Assembly: GCA_016765535.1 (NCBI GenBank)
Contig: JAESPQ010000052.1
Location: 26,110-90,109, forward strand
From: Alteromonadaceae bacterium
GTDB lineage: Bacteria > Pseudomonadota > Gammaproteobacteria > Enterobacterales > Alteromonadaceae
Direction: 5' to 3'
Length of the DNA: 64,000 bases
Part shown: positions 27,033 to 37,058 of the stretch, piece by piece
How the letters are laid out: each line of letters begins with the position of its first letter
Numbering within the stretch: the first letter of the stretch is position 1
Notes under the pieces: generated by a model
The model's input: only the letters and a program-made list of their open reading frames with translations
Told to the model about the DNA's origin: nothing
Database searches by the model: none
Translations under genes and position numbers: made by a program

Positions 27033-27101
27033 TCACTCTTTTATATGACGCTTAGTTTTATTGGTCGCCTTAGCATTAACGGGGTCATCAGGCCAATAAT
27101 G
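27033..27101 (-). pseudogene. hrpB: Detached 3' end of native hrpB (last 22 codons)
   Basis: On the minus strand CAT TAT TGG CCT GAT GAC CCC encodes HYWPDDPVNAKATNKTKRHIKE followed by TGA. This is the conserved HrpB C-terminus; E. coli HrpB has YPKHVWPDDP at this point. The rest of the native gene ends ...SHYPK at 53084, about 26 kb away. Joining K to H restores SHYPKHYWPDDP exactly, so the island lies between these two codons. Confidence 0.92.
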
Positions 27102-27124
27102 AATCGTAATAATTACCTGAACCT

Positions 27125-27263
27125 TGTTGACACTCACTATAAACCGATGAAATAAATGATAAAAATGTACTTTTTATTAAATCAATGTTGACACAATAAA
27201 AACATCACAACCGTTGACACTTTTTACATTATCGTTGACACCACAACAAGGCAGTGTTGACAT
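27125..27263 (+). repeat. Left-end array of five (T/C)GTTGACA(C) repeats
   Basis: TGTTGACAC at 27125-27133 and 27186-27194, CGTTGACAC at 27212-27220 and 27233-27241, TGTTGACAT at 27255-27263. The last four are spaced 26, 21 and 22 bases, close to two helical turns. All point into the island. The same nonamers occur inverted at the right end, so these are probably recombinase binding sites. Confidence 0.75.
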
Positions 27264-27325
27264 TAAATAATCTCAATGAACTTTACATCTTCTCTATCTC
27301 AAATAAAAGGTTATCATCTTGCTGT

Positions 27326-29833
27326 TTAAGTATTTCGACTTTTTCTGGAGCTACCTGCTTGTTCAGAAAATGGATCAATAGGCCATCTATGGCGGGGATA
27401 TTTAGCTCGCATGTCTTTTGCCACTTCAACATATGATCCTCCCCAAAAATTGGCTAAATCGCTTGTTATTTGTATTGGTCTTCGGGCTGGTGATAACAGT
27501 TCAAAGCGTAATGCAATACTATTACCTGCTAACATTGGAGATTTAAGTTCACCAAACAATTCCTGCAATACTACTGATACTGTTGGTCCTGTATTTTTGT
27601 CGTAAATGATAGAAACTTTTTTATTACTAGGTGTTATATAAATTTTAGGTGCTTCTTTCTCAAGTACTTTTTTTTCTTCATATGTTAATAATGATGATAA
27701 TAGTGGGAATATTTTTACCCGTTTTAATTCCGATATTTTTTTAATATTGGAAACATACGGTAGTAACCAATTTTCAGAAGTATTCATGATTAAAGCCTCT
27801 GATAATATTGGAAAGCTTTCAACCTTACCACCAAGCCATAACACCCTTTTCATCCAATCATCACACTCTTGAGTCCAGCTTAATATGTTTCTAGCATCTG
27901 TGTTTATAAGAGATTTAATACAATCTAAGATGAATTCGGCTGGTACATCATTACTTCTTGTTTCTTCAATGATTAAACTGCCATATTTTTTCAATACCCT
28001 TGCGTATACACGGCTATTGTTTGGTGCTAGCTCATATTCTATTTTTTCTGAGATTTCATGAGAAAACTTTTCAGCTAAAATATGTTTATTAAAAGTAATA
28101 GCGCTAAAAACGCGTCCTTCCTTTTTTTGAGCATCGCAATCATTAACGACTAAATACTCATCATTAATAAGAGGATCAGCTTCTGTAAGGAAGACTCCCT
28201 TACCATTTGCTAGTTGATATTTATTGCTGTTAGCTGAGCGTCTTTTAGCTAACCTTTCAGGAAATGCTAGAAGCAACAAATATGCTGCGATATCTGAAAC
28301 ACCTGAAATATCTACTTTGCTTTTTTTATGTTTTATAAATGACTGTAGTGTACGAACATCTTTAACTACCGTCTTAAGTGTATTTCTATTTACATATGCT
28401 TTATTAATATTACCAGTATCGCTCTCAATAAGAACGTGTAATCTCATCAAAAAATCAGCACTTTCACTACCTTGTAATATATCTCTTTCTGATAAAAGAG
28501 CAGCAATATTACAAGCAACTTCACGCTCTTGGTTGCCATTCGCTGCCAACATCATTTTTGCTAATCTGGGGTGAATAGGGAGAGTACTTGCTTGCTTACC
28601 AAGCGCTGTAATTTTCCCTGTTTTCTCAAGCATACCTATTTTAACTAGCAAATCTTGAGTTGAGTCATAATGAGCTTTTGGTGGTGGTGTTAACCAATTA
28701 ATTTCTTCATAATTCGAATGTCCAGCGCTTGCTAGCTCTATCACTGCATCAGCTAAATCTGCATTCAGAATTTCTTCTTCTTGATAGTCATTTAGCGATA
28801 AATGTTCGGATTCACTCCATAACCTTAAACATTTCCCCTCAGATAACCTACCTGCACGGCCTTTACGTTGTTCTGCTGATGCTTTTGATATATTAGTTGT
28901 CGTAAGCTTTGACATTCCACTTGATGGATTGAAAATGAGTTTCTTTTCCAGTCCTGAGTCAATGACACATGTAATACCTTCGATAGTTAAACTGGTTTCT
29001 GCGATATTAGTTGTGAAAATAACCTTTCTAACGCCTGATGGTGCTAATGCTATAGCTTTTTCCTGCTCTTCTAATGGCAATGAACCATGTAATGGCACCA
29101 GTTTAAGTTTATTGTGTTCAGAAAACATCGTTGCTGCATGTGAAATGCATCTTTTTATATCTGCAACACCAGGTAGAAAGACAAGAATATCGCCCTCATC
29201 TTCAATAACATTAAATATTGCCTTACAGACATTTGATGCCAATTGTTTTTTGTCGGTTTTCTTATGAAAAACGCTAACTGGATATGCTCTTCCTTTACAT
29301 AGCATAACAGGAGCATCACCGAGGTACTTTGATACTAAATTTGTATCTAATGTCGCGGACATCACCAAAATCCGAAGATCTTCTCGAATGACCTGTTGAA
29401 TTTCGAGAGATAACATAAGTGACAAATCAGTATTAATAGACCGCTCATGAAACTCGTCAAATATTAGAAGGCCAACACCTTCTAATTCAGGGTTTGATTG
29501 AAGTCGCCTTGTTAATACTCCTTCTGTTAGGATTTCAAGCCTTGTGGAAGCTGATATTTTTTTATCATTTTTTACTTGATAGCCAACAGTTTCACCAACC
29601 TTTTCACCGAGGCACTTAGCTAGGTAATTAGCAATTGACCTTGCTGCCATTCGTCTAGGTTCAAGCATAATGATTCGCTGACCATCCAGAAAGCTAGCTT
29701 TTAGTAACTCAAGCGGTACAACAGTAGATTTACCTGCGCCTGGCTCCGCCTGTAACACTACACTCTGGTTATCTTTTAACTCTCGTAATAAATCGTCTAG
29801 TATTTTATTAATTGGAAGATTAATTTTATGCAC
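27326..29833 (-). CDS. Island-borne second HrpB-like DEAH-box ATP-dependent helicase
   Basis: 835 aa, full length. Walker A GAGKST (about 38-43), DExH box DEFHERS, motif III SATLD, TNIAETSLTI and QRKGRAGR all intact, followed by helicase-associated and HrpB_C domains ending KYPRHRWPIDPF. It is clearly the same family as the native hrpB at 53060 but strongly diverged, so it is not a recent duplication. Same strand as the native gene, and its stop lies 225 bases from the left island edge. It may compensate for the host gene truncated by the insertion, or be defence-related cargo; neither is shown. Confidence 0.88.
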   Translation of the reverse strand: MHKINLPINKILDDLLRELKDNQSVVLQAEPGAGKSTVVPLELLKASFLDGQRIIMLEPRRMAARSIANYLAKCLGEKVGETVGYQVKNDKKISASTRLEILTEGVLTRRLQSNPELEGVGLLIFDEFHERSINTDLSLMLSLEIQQVIREDLRILVMSATLDTNLVSKYLGDAPVMLCKGRAYPVSVFHKKTDKKQLASNVCKAIFNVIEDEGDILVFLPGVADIKRCISHAATMFSEHNKLKLVPLHGSLPLEEQEKAIALAPSGVRKVIFTTNIAETSLTIEGITCVIDSGLEKKLIFNPSSGMSKLTTTNISKASAEQRKGRAGRLSEGKCLRLWSESEHLSLNDYQEEEILNADLADAVIELASAGHSNYEEINWLTPPPKAHYDSTQDLLVKIGMLEKTGKITALGKQASTLPIHPRLAKMMLAANGNQEREVACNIAALLSERDILQGSESADFLMRLHVLIESDTGNINKAYVNRNTLKTVVKDVRTLQSFIKHKKSKVDISGVSDIAAYLLLLAFPERLAKRRSANSNKYQLANGKGVFLTEADPLINDEYLVVNDCDAQKKEGRVFSAITFNKHILAEKFSHEISEKIEYELAPNNSRVYARVLKKYGSLIIEETRSNDVPAEFILDCIKSLINTDARNILSWTQECDDWMKRVLWLGGKVESFPILSEALIMNTSENWLLPYVSNIKKISELKRVKIFPLLSSLLTYEEKKVLEKEAPKIYITPSNKKVSIIYDKNTGPTVSVVLQELFGELKSPMLAGNSIALRFELLSPARRPIQITSDLANFWGGSYVEVAKDMRAKYPRHRWPIDPFSEQAGSSRKSRNT

Positions 29834-29871
29834 CTTGATTTTTTATAGACTGATTTAAAAACAGCACACTA

Positions 29872-30186
29872 TTAGCAGTCATTTCGCCACTTAGTGTCTT
29901 CAAATGTAGGCTTATCCAAACCCATTCTCTTCAAGTCACTCATTGTGTAATGAAGTGATTCAACATTTTTCTCTAAATTAGCAAACTGAAAAAAACCTTG
30001 CTTAGGTTGGAATTCAAATAATTGGATTTCAGATTCTGGATAAAAGTTGTCATTTCCAATCCAATTTCCAATTCTCTCTTTATGCTGTTTTACAGGAAAA
30101 AAACTTTCATGCTGATATCTATATTTAGATGAATCTTTAATTTTTGCATAATACATATGCGGACTGTACTCTAGCTCTTTGCTCAT
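29872..30186 (-). CDS. Small protein of unknown function downstream of the TrlF-like gene
   Basis: 104 aa, hydrophilic, rich in aromatic residues and lysine (SPHMYYAKIKDSSKYRYQHESFFPVKQHKERIGNWIGND). Its ATG lies one base after the TrlF-like stop, with AAGGAT spanning the stop, so it is translationally coupled. I recognise no domain. Last gene of the hsdM-hsdS-hsdR-trlF transcription unit; possibly a regulator or inhibitor of the TrlF-like ATPase. Confidence 0.65.
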   Translation of the reverse strand: MSKELEYSPHMYYAKIKDSSKYRYQHESFFPVKQHKERIGNWIGNDNFYPESEIQLFEFQPKQGFFQFANLEKNVESLHYTMSDLKRMGLDKPTFEDTKWRNDC

Positions 30187-30187
30187 A

Positions 30188-33100
30188 TTAATCCTTGTTG
30201 TACTTTTGTTCGCGATTTTTAAAAGCTGGCATAGTCCCTTCTAGAACATTCACAATTTTCAGGTTGATATCCCTACTTTCAATAGCACCCGTAGTATAAG
30301 TAATACTGCTGTCATTTTTTCTATTAAAATCACAGTGAATAATTTGTTCCGCATCGCAAACTACAGCTAAATTAGGGTTATGAGTCACCATTATTATTTG
30401 ACGACTTTCTTTAGCCTTACAAAGTACAGGAACTAACAAGCTAACAATAGTTTCGTTATCTAAGTTTTCTTCCGGCTGATCTAAAATTATTGGCATACTG
30501 CCCTTATCAACCAATAGATAGAAGATCAACAGTAGCGCTCCCCTTTGACCAGGAGATAATTGTTCAATATGAGCGTCTTGAAATAACAAGGTATAACGGG
30601 GGGTTAAAAAACTTAAGCTATAAATTAAATCATAAACTTCATATGGTTCTTTATTTTTTCGCATAATAGATTTTATGCTTGCTGTATCATTTGATGTACC
30701 ATGCAGTTTCAATAACAAGTCTGATGTAAAACCCTCAACACCTTCTTTTGTATTAATATCATTAATATCCATAAGACTTACAATTAGGTTGAAACTTTCT
30801 TCTTCTCCTCTAAATTCACCAGAACTTTGCTTAATAAGTTCAAATAATTGACTACTAAAATACCCAGGCGTACATTTCATTTCAGATTTGAATTTCAGTT
30901 TATACTCATTTCTAATCAAACTATTATTTTGAATTAATTCTTGAACAGGACTAAATAACAACTCTCTCGATGCCCTTTGTTCGTCCAAAATATCAAATAT
31001 TTCTAAAGTAAGCTTTCTTCTTTCTTCAAATTGCTCTGCTATTTTTGCAGGTATTTTATCAAGTTGTTCAAGCCTTGCCTTTAACCCTAGCAACGATTCC
31101 GGCTCATCTTTATTGCCGTTAGCGTTAGAAACTTTTGTTTCCCACGCAAGAATATCTTCAAGATATTGTTGATGAATCTGCTGCGGTGCATTCAATTGGG
31201 TACTTAACTTGGATTGTTTTTCCTTTAAAGCTAATATTTGCTCACCAAGCTTTGATTGCTCATTCTGTAAATTAAGTTTTTGCTCAGTGGAAGCATTTTC
31301 AATTTCTTTAAGTTTGTCATAAGAAACTGTTAACTGTGCTAAATTATTGGGACTTAACCCGATAGTCTTTGCGTCAGTCTCAGCAATATTTTCGAATTCA
31401 GTGAAATTTCGTTTAAGTAAACTCAAGTGTTCACGTAAGTTATTACATGCTTTCAGCTTCAAAGAAAATGATGTGATTAAATCATTATTCTTAGTTTGTG
31501 CATGTACAGCCGCCTTAAGCTTTTCAGCAAGTTCAGTTAATTTGGTTGTAAACGATTTTTGTTCTATAGAGAGTTCTTCAGTAGGTTTTAAAACTTCGAC
31601 AGGTTTTGTATTTTTGATTTCATCAATAACATGAAGTTTACGAGTAACTTTCTGTAATATTGAGCTGCGGATCTCTGGCTCTTGTTGGGCTTCATTCTCA
31701 GTTATTTCTTTATTCAATTTAGATAAACTTGTTCTCACATGGGTTAGTTTTTCTCTAACTGAGTTTTCTTGAATATCAATTAACTGATCAAAATTTAACG
31801 CTCCTAGTCTGATACTTTCATCAGCATGAGAGAAAATAACCGATCTCAGTTCTGTCTCAAAAGCATTACTCTTGCCAGATACATGAGCATTACAAAGCTC
31901 TTCAAAATGTCCTTGTGGTATGTATTTTACTAACTCAACTGATTCACCTTCTGGATTTAATGCAAGATTTTTTGGAATTTTAGTAGAGTCAGCCCATAAT
32001 AGTTCAGCATCAAAATGCTTAGCTGGTTCACCATTGCGTCCTCTAAATCGATCTTTTTTGAGAAAAGAGAAATGGTGACTTTGTTTTGAGTTTCCTAATA
32101 ATGCAATTATATCGGCTAAAGCACTTTTGCCACTGCCTTTGTTGCCAATGATTGCTACCAAATCAGAGTTTAGTACAATAGATGTTTCATCTAACCACTT
32201 CCCTATATCAGGCTTAGTTTCAGCATTTTTAAATATTTTTATTGCTTCTATAAATTGACTTTTATTGGTTTCATATACTTCAAGCTTACTAGGTTTTGCT
32301 CCTATGCAAGATCGCTTGGCAGGCTCTTTTATTGCTTGCTTTAATCCTAAGAATGTTGGATCTGCTTTAATCCAAGTGATTTTACCAGAAGGGTAATCCC
32401 CATAACCTCGTTTATCATTATCGCCTGACACACCTACAAATTGATGCGCATCACTTCCAGAAACAGCTAGCCGTGGTATATTTTTTAATGTCTCTTGAAA
32501 AGAATCAATCCATTTTATATTTTTATCTGTTTTAACTCCTGCAAAGGCTTCCCATGATTCTTGTTTTCGAGTTTCAAAAATTGGCGAGGTTTTAAAAAGT
32601 CCAAGTGTGTATGAATAATGTGCATTTCGAGCTATATCAGTTAAACCGTCATAAGTATCGAAAGGCATAAATCCAATAGCTTGATCATTAGGAACTTTTT
32701 TAATAGCATCCTTATAACTATCACAATTCAATTCAGCCATAACTGATCCAGCATACAAGGCATATTCATCAAAATCATTAACCTTACTGATGTCTAATGA
32801 ATGATGGCTTAACTTATCTGTAGCAACAGTTCTTGCAAACTGTATTAATGCATCATCGGATAAGTTTTTAGGGTCCTGACCAGGAAATTCGATTTTAAGG
32901 TTTGATTTAAAATCACGTAGATCTTGATCTTTGATCTCATCAGAAAAAATCACATGAGCATTCAAACGACCTTTCATTGGAGCCATTAATCGCAATTCAA
33001 TACCTGGAAAAACAGTCTTTTTCAATTTAGGGGCATCTGCTTGCTTGAGCCTATTCTTTAGAGCAAACCAACCACCAAAGGTCCAGTAGTCCATTAATGC

Positions 33101-33277
33101 GAATACTGCTGGCTTAGCATTATTTAAAGCATTTATCATTTCATCTACTAGTGGATAGTTTGATGGTGCTAACGGATCTCCTTTAAACTTTTGTCCATTC
33201 CAATGAAATGAAGCTGGTGTATGAATGTGAAGATCCCACTGTCTCCATTCAGACCCTTTAGGGTAATTACTGCTCAT
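30188..33277 (-). CDS. TrlF-like protein: PHP phosphoesterase domain fused to SMC/ABC-type ATPase
   Basis: 1029 aa. The N-terminal PHP motif WDLHIHTPASF (about 14-24) and later metal-ligand stretches (FPGIELR, SGSDAHQF) suggest a metal-dependent phosphoesterase. Walker A GNKGSGKSALAD is at about 377. A long coiled-coil segment follows (about 500-800). The ABC signature LSPGQRG, Walker B IILDQPEENLD and H-loop VTHNPNL lie in the last 125 residues. This is the architecture annotated as TrlF family AAA-like ATPase and found beside restriction systems. It starts 22 bases after hsdR. Its target, likely a nucleic acid, is inferred. Confidence 0.8.
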   Translation of the reverse strand: MSSNYPKGSEWRQWDLHIHTPASFHWNGQKFKGDPLAPSNYPLVDEMINALNNAKPAVFALMDYWTFGGWFALKNRLKQADAPKLKKTVFPGIELRLMAPMKGRLNAHVIFSDEIKDQDLRDFKSNLKIEFPGQDPKNLSDDALIQFARTVATDKLSHHSLDISKVNDFDEYALYAGSVMAELNCDSYKDAIKKVPNDQAIGFMPFDTYDGLTDIARNAHYSYTLGLFKTSPIFETRKQESWEAFAGVKTDKNIKWIDSFQETLKNIPRLAVSGSDAHQFVGVSGDNDKRGYGDYPSGKITWIKADPTFLGLKQAIKEPAKRSCIGAKPSKLEVYETNKSQFIEAIKIFKNAETKPDIGKWLDETSIVLNSDLVAIIGNKGSGKSALADIIALLGNSKQSHHFSFLKKDRFRGRNGEPAKHFDAELLWADSTKIPKNLALNPEGESVELVKYIPQGHFEELCNAHVSGKSNAFETELRSVIFSHADESIRLGALNFDQLIDIQENSVREKLTHVRTSLSKLNKEITENEAQQEPEIRSSILQKVTRKLHVIDEIKNTKPVEVLKPTEELSIEQKSFTTKLTELAEKLKAAVHAQTKNNDLITSFSLKLKACNNLREHLSLLKRNFTEFENIAETDAKTIGLSPNNLAQLTVSYDKLKEIENASTEQKLNLQNEQSKLGEQILALKEKQSKLSTQLNAPQQIHQQYLEDILAWETKVSNANGNKDEPESLLGLKARLEQLDKIPAKIAEQFEERRKLTLEIFDILDEQRASRELLFSPVQELIQNNSLIRNEYKLKFKSEMKCTPGYFSSQLFELIKQSSGEFRGEEESFNLIVSLMDINDINTKEGVEGFTSDLLLKLHGTSNDTASIKSIMRKNKEPYEVYDLIYSLSFLTPRYTLLFQDAHIEQLSPGQRGALLLIFYLLVDKGSMPIILDQPEENLDNETIVSLLVPVLCKAKESRQIIMVTHNPNLAVVCDAEQIIHCDFNRKNDSSITYTTGAIESRDINLKIVNVLEGTMPAFKNREQKYNKD

Positions 33278-33299
33278 ATCTACTTAATCCTTTAATTTA

Positions 33300-35816
33300 T
33301 TATTCATACAAATACTTCTGACACCCAATAAAAGCATTGCTAATGATCGGTATCGAACCTAGTGTTTCAGCCGCATCGCTGATTGAGCCATACTTCAATT
33401 CCAACAATGATTTCATGTTGGTACGTGACAGTTGCGATACACCGTCTTTAATATAATGACTTAGAATGAAGTCGATAAACTCAAGCTGTTTATCATCAGT
33501 GAAAGTGTCGTGAATCGATGTACTAGCTCTCGTGACTCGTTCTTTACGCGACATAGCTTTGGAGGCGTAAGCAACAAAGGCCAATACGTCATAAACATCG
33601 CTATCTTTGGCATCAATGAGCGCTTTCATGTCCTCAAGTTTTTCGCTGTCGTAACCTAGATCATTAAGATTATGTAGTAATGTTTCTCGCGTTGTTGGGT
33701 CACTCCAAATAGCCCTAAGCTGTTCTTCGTTTTCAAAAAACTGCGGTAAATCATCAAACAGGTTTTGTAAGAATTCTTGAATCGGGATTGGTTTTCCTTC
33801 CGCGCTCCAGAACATTACTGATGAGATATGCTGGATTTGACGCGACTTACCATCGCTGAGTTTTATAATTACCTTTTCTTTGCAAGTGCATGGCAAGTTG
33901 CCGCAAACATCACATGGCTCCGGCTCACATATACAGGGGTTATTATCACATTTTAGGCAATTAGGGACTGGGCATGTGCATGGGCTGTCGCCACATTTTT
34001 CACAAGGCGGCTCAGGACAACAGCATGGGTTGAAGCCACACGTTTCACAAGGCTCTTTTGGACAACTGCATGGGTCATCATCACACACACTACAATGTTC
34101 TGGAGGGAGAGGTTCACCATCCCATTCTGGGTCAGAAAAGTTATAATGTGCTTTTACAAAATCATAGATAGTGAAATAGTCTTTACCGTCATATATCCGT
34201 GTACCACGACCGATAATTTGCTTAAATTCAATCATGTTATTACATTGGCGCATTAACACGATGTTTCTAACGTTACGGGCATCAACACCCGTCGATAATT
34301 TACGTGATGTCGTCAATATAGTAGGTATGGTTTTTTCGTTATCTTGGAATATCTTTAGATCTGTTTCACCCGCTTTACCATCATTAGCCGTTACGCGAAC
34401 ACAGTAATCAGTATTCGTGGTCCAGCCTTTTCTAACCGCATAAGTATTGATGTAATCACGAACAAAGCCTGCGTGTGCTTGAGTTGCGCAAAACACGATG
34501 GTTTTTTGTTGAGGATTCATCCTGTCCATCCAATACTCAACGCGTTTTTCTTCGCGCTTATCAATGGTTATTATGCGGTTAAAGTCGCCTTCTTTATAGA
34601 CTTTACCGGGTTCAGGATCGCCTTTAACCACAACACCATCGCCTGGAGTGTAGATATATTCATCCATGGTGCCAACGATAGGTAATACTTTAAATGGTGT
34701 TAAAAAACCATCATTAATGCCTTCTTTTAAGGTATAGCTATAAACCGGATCACCAAAATACTTGTAGGTATCGGCATTATCTTTACGCTTAGGTGTTGCT
34801 GTTAAACCTAGCTGTACCGCAGGAGAGAAGTATTCTAATACCGCTCTCCAACTGCTTTCATCTTTAGCTCCGCCTCGGTGACACTCATCAATCATAATGA
34901 AATCAAAAAAGTCTGCGGGATAATCACCAAAGTAAGGTGCATCGTCACCATTTTCATCTTTACCCGACATAAATGTTTGGAAAATAGTAAAGAACACGCT
35001 GCCGTTTTTAGGTACTCGACCTTTCTTTTTAATTTCACTTGGGTCGATACGAACAATGGCATCTTCATCAAAGGGAGAGAATGAGTTAAAGGCTTGGTCT
35101 GCCAATATGTTCCTGTCGGCTAAGAATAAAATACGCGGTCTACGTTTAGCTTGTCCGGGGGTTTTTCGTGCGCTTAAACTCCAACGGCTATGAAATAACT
35201 TCCAAGCGAGCTGAAAACCAATAAAGGTTTTACCTGTACCTGTTGCCAGTGTTAGTAAAACAGTCTGCTCGCCTTTTGCGATGGCTTCTAAAGCATTATT
35301 GATGGCATTTTCTTGATAGTAACGAGCGTTCCAACTGCCACCTTTGGTTTCATAAGGCACATCAGCAAAGCGTTGTCGCCAACCTGTAGCAAAGTCGGGT
35401 TCTTGTGCATCAAAAGTTAAAGCCCATAACTCTTGTGGTGACATAAACTTATCAACCAAACTAGCTTCGCCTGTTTTCATGTCTATCTGATAAATTTCAT
35501 GACCATTTGTTGCATAAGCGATGCGGCACTGTAATCTAGTAGCATAATCTTTAGCTTGGCGAACACCCTCGGTATAACTTAATTCTTCTTTTTTGGCCTC
35601 AACAGCGGCAAGCTTTTTACCTTGATAAACTAAAACATAATCACTGGTAACACTATCACCGCGTTTGCCGCCTGTAAGAATTCGACCAGGGCAAATGACC
35701 TCACGACGAATAAAGCTATTCTCTAATTTACTCCAGCCAACGCTGTGTAGCTTGGGATCAATTAAATCTGCTCGTGTATCAGCTTCGTTTTTATATCCTT
35801 TATTACTTGAGGCCAC
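33300..35816 (-). CDS. hsdR: Type I restriction enzyme R subunit (EcoEI-like HsdR) with Cys-rich repeat insert
   Basis: 838 aa. The N-terminal nuclease region includes DYVLVYQGKKLAAVEAKKE, whose D...ExK residues form the restriction active site. The translocase has LATGTGKTFIG (about 190), DECHRGG, LTATPKR and GRGTRIYDG. The C-terminal part matches the EcoEI R subunit C domain. Residues 575-645 hold five 15-residue repeats of the form CxxCxxxPCxCxxxP, which look metal-binding; most relatives have few or none. It lies 18 bases after hsdS. Cleaves unmodified DNA after translocation, with HsdM and HsdS. Confidence 0.9.
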   Translation of the reverse strand: MASSNKGYKNEADTRADLIDPKLHSVGWSKLENSFIRREVICPGRILTGGKRGDSVTSDYVLVYQGKKLAAVEAKKEELSYTEGVRQAKDYATRLQCRIAYATNGHEIYQIDMKTGEASLVDKFMSPQELWALTFDAQEPDFATGWRQRFADVPYETKGGSWNARYYQENAINNALEAIAKGEQTVLLTLATGTGKTFIGFQLAWKLFHSRWSLSARKTPGQAKRRPRILFLADRNILADQAFNSFSPFDEDAIVRIDPSEIKKKGRVPKNGSVFFTIFQTFMSGKDENGDDAPYFGDYPADFFDFIMIDECHRGGAKDESSWRAVLEYFSPAVQLGLTATPKRKDNADTYKYFGDPVYSYTLKEGINDGFLTPFKVLPIVGTMDEYIYTPGDGVVVKGDPEPGKVYKEGDFNRIITIDKREEKRVEYWMDRMNPQQKTIVFCATQAHAGFVRDYINTYAVRKGWTTNTDYCVRVTANDGKAGETDLKIFQDNEKTIPTILTTSRKLSTGVDARNVRNIVLMRQCNNMIEFKQIIGRGTRIYDGKDYFTIYDFVKAHYNFSDPEWDGEPLPPEHCSVCDDDPCSCPKEPCETCGFNPCCCPEPPCEKCGDSPCTCPVPNCLKCDNNPCICEPEPCDVCGNLPCTCKEKVIIKLSDGKSRQIQHISSVMFWSAEGKPIPIQEFLQNLFDDLPQFFENEEQLRAIWSDPTTRETLLHNLNDLGYDSEKLEDMKALIDAKDSDVYDVLAFVAYASKAMSRKERVTRASTSIHDTFTDDKQLEFIDFILSHYIKDGVSQLSRTNMKSLLELKYGSISDAAETLGSIPIISNAFIGCQKYLYE
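33882..34094 (-). repeat. 45-bp coding tandem repeat (five CxxCxxxPCxC units) in hsdR
   Basis: CSVCDDDPCSCPKEP / CETCGFNPCCCPEPP / CEKCGDSPCTCPVPN / CLKCDNNPCICEPEP / CDVCGNLPCTC: exact 15-residue spacing with 20 or more cysteines in 71 residues. The DNA repeats have diverged while the cysteines and prolines are held, which implies selection on the protein. Confidence 0.9.
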
Positions 35817-35834
35817 TAATAATTTCCTTATTTA

Positions 35835-37058
35835 TTATGCGAGTTCACCGTTAAAGGCTTTTTGTAAGATAGATTGTTTTAGCTCATCTAGAGCTTGTAT
35901 TTTCTTTATATAAACATTTTGAAGCTCAATACTTTTAGATTCGATACCAGCTAACTCATCCAGGAACTCATTTTGTTTTTTTATGGTATCAGGGTAAGTA
36001 ATTATAAAATTTTGTAGTTGAACTTTAGTTATAGCTTCACGAGTCGCACCTGAACCACCAACTTCAAGTAAAATATTTTTGTAATATATTGATGTGAGGA
36101 GAAAACATAAAAAACGAGGGGAAATAATATCTTTATTCACTCTAATAATCGATACATGCTGATTCACTCTTGCTGGTAAATATTCACTAGGGACAACGCA
36201 ACACCTTGCTACCGATGCTCCTGTTATATTCAGAAGAACATCATCTTTCTCTATTGTTACATTATTTAATTTTGCAGCCTGATCATCATCAATTAATGCT
36301 AAATTTTTTTCTTTAAATCTTCTATCATGAACATTCATACTACGAATTAATGACATACCCTGTTCTTTGTATGCAGCTTTACCACCTCTTGGAGTAGCGC
36401 CACTACCGATTTTTGATGTTATTTCTTGAAGGCTACTTTCAGCCCAACCTTCTTGACTATGACTAAAAATTCCTTGTAAATAACTTTCAAATAACGCCTT
36501 CGCATTTACTAAGTTCTGTTTAGCATTAAATTTCGCTTTTTCAATATCAGCAAAGGTTTGCACTAGTTTGACTACAATTGATTTTTGGATTTCAGGTGAA
36601 GGTGTTGGAACTTTAATCTCTTTTAGTACTTTAACTGATGCCATATTTTTAATAGCTACACCTTGAGATAATGCTTTAATTTGCTCTTGAAAATTCCGAC
36701 TTTCCATCCAAAATTTTAAAAAAGTAGGAAGTAATTTATCCTTTGGGGTAATTTTCAATAAAGCTTGGTTAATAACCCCCCTAGGTATTCCTGCTGGTAC
36801 TATCGCGATTTTTCCCATGGTTCCAGAACAACTCATGATTAAGTCATCTGGAAATAGCTCAAAGCGTCTCATTTCATCAAATTTATTTTGGTCTACAAAA
36901 TAGCGAATACTTGAAAATTGGTCATTTATCGCATGTTGCTGCTCGTAAACTGCATACCCTTCATCTTTAAAGATTGATTTTTTTAGGCTACCTCCAAAAG
37001 GCCCCCTAACAAAATTACAAACTTCACCAAACCTTTTTTGTGGCCAGTTCTTAATCAT
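35835..37058 (-). CDS. hsdS: Type I restriction enzyme specificity subunit S
   Basis: 407 aa with two target-recognition domains. The first opens at WPQKRFGEVCNFVRGPFGG and ends before the first coiled-coil spacer (SIVVKLVQTFADIEKAKFNAKQNL). The second opens at WAESSLQEITSKIGSGATPRGG and ends in a second coiled coil (FLDELAGIESKSIELQN). The C-terminus KQSILQKAFNGELA is typical. Its start overlaps the hsdM stop by 4 bases. Determines the DNA sequence recognised by the complex; that sequence cannot be predicted here. Confidence 0.92.
   Translation of the reverse strand: MIKNWPQKRFGEVCNFVRGPFGGSLKKSIFKDEGYAVYEQQHAINDQFSSIRYFVDQNKFDEMRRFELFPDDLIMSCSGTMGKIAIVPAGIPRGVINQALLKITPKDKLLPTFLKFWMESRNFQEQIKALSQGVAIKNMASVKVLKEIKVPTPSPEIQKSIVVKLVQTFADIEKAKFNAKQNLVNAKALFESYLQGIFSHSQEGWAESSLQEITSKIGSGATPRGGKAAYKEQGMSLIRSMNVHDRRFKEKNLALIDDDQAAKLNNVTIEKDDVLLNITGASVARCCVVPSEYLPARVNQHVSIIRVNKDIISPRFLCFLLTSIYYKNILLEVGGSGATREAITKVQLQNFIITYPDTIKKQNEFLDELAGIESKSIELQNVYIKKIQALDELKQSILQKAFNGELA

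Noticed and set aside
33880-34146. 88-aa plus-strand ORF rich in His and Gly
   Set aside because: It is the antisense shadow of the Cys-rich repeats in hsdR.
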